From Panax quinquefolius (taxonomy: Eukaryota; Streptophyta; Magnoliopsida; Apiales; Araliaceae), in the NCBI GenBank assembly GCA_020205615.1, contig CM035160.1:10205821-10269820 (forward strand): a DNA stretch of 64,000 nt, read 5' to 3'. The notes beneath the pieces are model-generated. The model searched no databases. It was given only the letters and a program-made list of their open reading frames with translations, and was not told the origin of the DNA. The position numbers and the translations under genes are program-made. Positions 60,048 through 64,000 of this stretch are shown piece after piece (position 1 is the first letter of the stretch; each line of letters begins with the position of its first letter).

Positions 60048-63000
60048 CAAAAGTGAATATGTTCGTTGTTTGCATTTTACACGTGAAGATACTATTTATA
60101 TTGCAACAAACAATGGTTTTCTGTACCATGCTAAAATCTTTGATACCGGAGATGTAAAATGGACTGAACTTCTCCAGGTCAGTGAAGAAGCTCCAATCAT
60201 TTGTATGAACTTGTTGTCTAAAGACTCTTCCGACCTTTCTTCTGGTATTGAGGATTGGGTTGCTGTTGGAGATGGTAAAGGAAACATGACGATTGTAGGA
60301 GTTGGTGGTGGTGTTTGCACTCCTAATGTGGGAATCTCTTTTACTTGGTCCGCTGAATTGGAGAGACAGCTCTTGGGAACCTTTTGGTGCAAGTCACTGG
60401 GATGCAGGTAATGTGTTGTACCAAAGCTTTTTATGACCACAAAGATTAAACAATTTCAAGCTGATTTCAAGCACAAAATTTATAGATCACATGCAAAGTG
60501 ATGGGATTCAAACAACGTCGACCACCTTGCTCTACCCAATAAAAAAATTATCCAATGTTTAAGTGGTTGATGACTGAACCAAAGTTATACTACCTCCATC
60601 CGAAATTTAGTTTTTCTATTTAAGGAGACATGTAATTTACTTTAAGTACCATACTAATATTCCAAATTGTTAGTATTATCTCTCACATGTTTCAGAATTT
60701 TTTTAAACCATTCGAACGGATAGTCTTGGAAATTAACTATTCTTTCATATGTGATTTTTTTTCTTCCAACGGATTTCATTTTTAGGACATCTCAAAATCG
60801 ATACTAGAACTCTTGTTACATAGTTTTGGTTGGAGGAAGTAGTTTCCATTTTCATAATAATATATTGATAGTATTATGACCCTAATTGTTGTCTACTTGG
60901 TCCCCAAGTCAAGCACTTGAAAACAATTTGTGATTGTTTATATGCTTGAGGATTACTTCATCAATGTTGTGATATTCTCGCATTTTTTAGTACAAGTAAC
61001 AGCTCATATACCTCTAATATCTGATGTATGTATCACGTAGGTTCATCTTCACTGCTGATCCTAGAGGAAATTTGAAGCTATGGCGGTTGCATGAGCCTTT
61101 ACAGTCTGTTTCTCATTATTCTATGAGAAGTGGTGATGTGTCTTTAGTAGCTGAATTCATATCGTGCTTTAATATAAGGATAATGTGCTTAGATGCCTCA
61201 TTTGAAGGAGAGGTATTTTCTTTCTAAACTTGTTTCTCAACTTTCTTTGCTGACTTCATCTGAGTACTGACTGCTTCCTTTGCACATATAATATTGGAAT
61301 TTCTTCAATGGTGCATGACTTGACAACTTGACATATTAAGTAGAGCGGAAGTCATGTTTCAGATATTAATCGAGCATAAATGATAGGCATTGATAGCCTA
61401 AAAGATCCAACTTTACTCTAGCCAGCCTAGAAGGTAGTATTTATCTCTAAATTTTAGATACTCTTGTACTGGTTCCATCTTGATGTAGGAATTCTGCTTC
61501 TTCCTCTCTCTTGATTTCTCCTAGTTCAAAACGTGTAATGTCAACAAGAAAAAATCACTAGAAAGACCATGATGTTGTTTGGGTGTAGATCCAGCCCTAG
61601 TACGAGAAGACTGGGGACATCCCTAAGATTACAGTGTTGTCCCAATACAATGTGTCTTGGCATCCTCCTAAAAGTTAGTGTTCAATGCAATAACATAGGG
61701 GATATGGTCTCAAAGAATTATATTCACTTTTCTCTGGCGTGCATACATATAACAGTGCTTTCTACTTATTCTTCTTCCACCTTGTTCTCCAATGCTCATT
61801 CCTAGTTCTAACTGAGCTTTTGAATACTTTACTATACCATTCAAGTGCAAGCTAAAGAGGAGCATTGCTTCAAATGTTTTTCATGCTTTTGCAAATATAG
61901 AGTTCTTTGTTGAAAAGAATTTCCATCACGTGGAACTATGATGAAGTTGGTAGCAATTTATTAGATTATGCAATGCATGTGAAAAAAATTGGTTTTATAA
62001 ACTCTTTGAGATTAGTTGCGTTTGTCATATGGATTCGGTAAAATTCAGTTAATTTGTGAAGAATTAGATTGTTGATTGCTTTAGTATATTTTCTAATTAA
62101 TTCTTGTTATTTTCTTCCAGGTGCTAGTGTGTAGGGATCTACGTGGTAATCTGTTATTATTCCCTTTAGTAAGGGAGCTGTTACTGGGTACGTCAATTGC
62201 TTCGAAATCAAAAATATCTCAGTCAAGTTATTTCAAAGGTGCTCATGGGATATCAAGTGTCTGCAGAGTTTTAATAGCCATTTCTAGCTCTAGTCAAGTT
62301 GAAATATGCTCGGTACGACCTATATCCTAATATAAAGTGCTCTGCAAGTATGTTTGTATATGTATGTGTGTGTGTAATCATATTCAACATTATAGTTAAT
62401 AAACTTTGGGAAGAATCCACTTCTATATTTTCCTGAGGATGTTGTCTCCATAAAGGAACTAATAATGATTTATTTGCCATATTTGCATTTGATAACATGT
62501 TCTGTTCATACTTTTTAATCTTTTAAAGGAGATCTACTTGAAGGAATTTACACATATAGATGGATGCGTATGTTTAAATCATTTTGTTAATTTTAGCATT
62601 TTTATTCAGACTGGAGGAGATGGGTGCATATGCTATTTGGAATACGACAGAGATCACAAAAAGTTGGAATTCATAGGGATGAAACAAGTGAAAGAATTAA
62701 GTTTGGTTCAATCTGTCTTTTATGATCCTAAAGTACATGATGATTTAGCTAGTGGAAACTATGCAATAGGTTTTGCATCAGCTGATTTTATTATATGGAA
62801 TTTAATCACTGAGACAAAGGTACTCTCTCTCCCTCTCTCCTCTTCCTTCCAAATTTTTCACCTTCCTTGACCTTTAAATGAAGGTTCATATTGTAACAGG
62901 TTGTTCAGATTCCATGTGGTGGATGGAGGCGTCCTAATTCATATTTTCTTGGCGATACACCAGAGATGAGGAACTGCTTCGCATTTGTCAAGGTTTGTTC

Positions 63001-64000
63001 CTTCTTCTTCTCTTTTCTTACCAAAAGAGAGTTTATAAAAGTAACTCGAGGGTAATTTCTTCCCGTATTTTGCCAAAAAGGAATATGCTCTGTACAATAT
63101 TTTATGCCGTTCTTGTTTTCTTAGTTTTTCCTCCCTCTGTCTCTCAGGATGAGATCATTTATATCCATAGACACTGGGTACCAGACAGTGAGAGGAAAAT
63201 ATATCCCCAAAACCTGCATCTACAATTCCATGGCAGAGAGATGCATTCCCTATGTTTTATCTCTGAAAATTCAAGGTTTGGAAAGCAGAGTCTCTTTCCT
63301 AATTCATGTTGGATCGCAACAGGGTGCGAAGATGGAACTGTGAGGATGACTAGGTATGATATATGATTGTTTCTTAATCTGACTCAACATTTGATGATTT
63401 TGAAATACAGTATCAAACTTAAATTACTTATTTTGGTGGTGACTTAGAGCACTGTCTTTTCACTTATAGTTGGGGTCTTTAAGCTCGAGTGTGGAGGTAT
63501 ATGCTCATGAGTCATGAGTCGACTCATGTGTACATGTGTACAGTATTGATATGCTTGACTTTTATCCTCCTTTTTCCACCGCCGCCTTAGAACAATGACA
63601 TGCTAACTACAATAAGTTGTGACTGATGTGATGCTTGAGTAGTGTGGCCAACTGATAGTGTTATTAATGATCCAGGTATGCTCCAGGTGTTGAGAATTGG
63701 ACTGCTTCAAAATTGCTAGGGGAACATGTAGGTGGATCAGCTGTGAGATCAATATGTTGTGTGTCAAAAACACACATATTTGCCACAGATTCAACCAACA
63801 TGCCCAATGGGATGACATTAGATGATGGAGAGAATCCTTTCCTACTAATTTCAGTTGGCGCAAAGAGAGTCCTAACTGCTTGGAAACAAAAATTTAGGAT
63901 GAAAGATAAGATGGAAGAAGCCCTTTCCAATGGGCCAGATAATGGAATCAGGAATGAGTTTCATTCTTCATCAGGAGTGTCCTCATCGATGTCATTCCAG
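60048..64000 (+). CDS. WDR6: WDR6-type WD-repeat protein, exons 8-14 (3' block, runs off the window)
   Basis: Exons are 60048..60407, 61041..61212, 62121..62312, 62610..62819, 62900..62992, 63148..63353 and 63676..>64000; GT-AG introns with matching phases throughout. The exon 7/8 junction forms a Ser codon and continues SEYVRCLHFTREDTIYIATN. Further blades include WVAVGDGKGNMTIVGVGGG, FIFTADPRGNLKLWRLHEP, VCRDLRGNLLLFPL, GGDGCICYLEYDRDHKKLE, SCWIATGCEDGTVRMTRYA and FLLISVGAKRVLTAWKQKF. These are the later beta-propeller blades of the WDR6 family. There are no stops or frameshifts in any of these exons. The C-terminus lies beyond the window. The family acts in the cytoplasm with the Trm7-type methyltransferase; that role is taken from homologues. 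Confidence 0.93.
60588..60841. mobile_element. Stowaway-like MITE in WDR6 intron 8
   Basis: The left end TACTACCTCCATCCGAAA and the reversed right end TACTTCCTCCAACCAAAA are imperfect inverted repeats with terminal TA. About 254 bp, AT-rich, no coding capacity. Confidence 0.6.

Overview
This is a plant nuclear genome window, probably eudicot. It is AT-rich, its genes have GT-AG introns, and it carries Ty3/gypsy LTR retrotransposons, Stowaway and hAT-type MITEs and a plant tRNA-Phe relic. I see two host genes and about 50 kb of mostly nested transposable elements. No prokaryotic features, CRISPR arrays or viral replicons were seen.

Layout. (1) 1-4400: AT-rich intergenic DNA, then an intact six-exon minus-strand gene (1659-4287) for a 309-residue protein with two MATH (TRAF-like) domains. 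Its promoter motifs are duplicated inside intron 1. (2) 4724-25494: a Stowaway MITE with a second Stowaway inside it. Its right terminal repeat was hit by a roughly 10-kb chromovirus-like element, P1 (5285-25482, target duplication GAAGG). P1 in turn carries an antisense element, M1 (7558-16584), in its 5' LTR and an internal LTR-gag tandem duplication. (3) 25495-27162: a foldback element, AT-rich DNA and a deleted tRNA-Phe gene. (4) 27163 to the window end: a plus-strand gene for a WDR6-type WD-repeat protein, a partner of the tRNA 2'-O-methyltransferase. Fourteen exons can be joined in phase. The usual N-terminus is missing upstream, and the gene continues past 64000.

The most striking structure is WDR6 intron 7 (31832-60047, 28,216 bp). 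It holds a minus-oriented LTR (32165-34268); a second P-family element, P2 (34275-57191), itself split by antisense element M2 (37444-45908) and by an LTR-LTR dimer N3 (47535-51922, target duplication AATCA); and two hAT-type MITEs, one containing a Stowaway. Removing these leaves about 1.8 kb of ordinary intron.

The host exons read without a single frameshift. The retrotransposon genes are full of one- to three-base indels, many beside CG or CNG sites. This means either old decay or consensus errors in methylated repeats. I found no clearly new biochemical system. The best leads are the giant nested intron, the missing WDR6 5' end with sense-oriented LTR promoters upstream of it and inside intron 7, the hairpin-rich tandem repeats in the LTR leaders, a 59-bp array inside M1, and the hairpin over a MATH-gene splice site.
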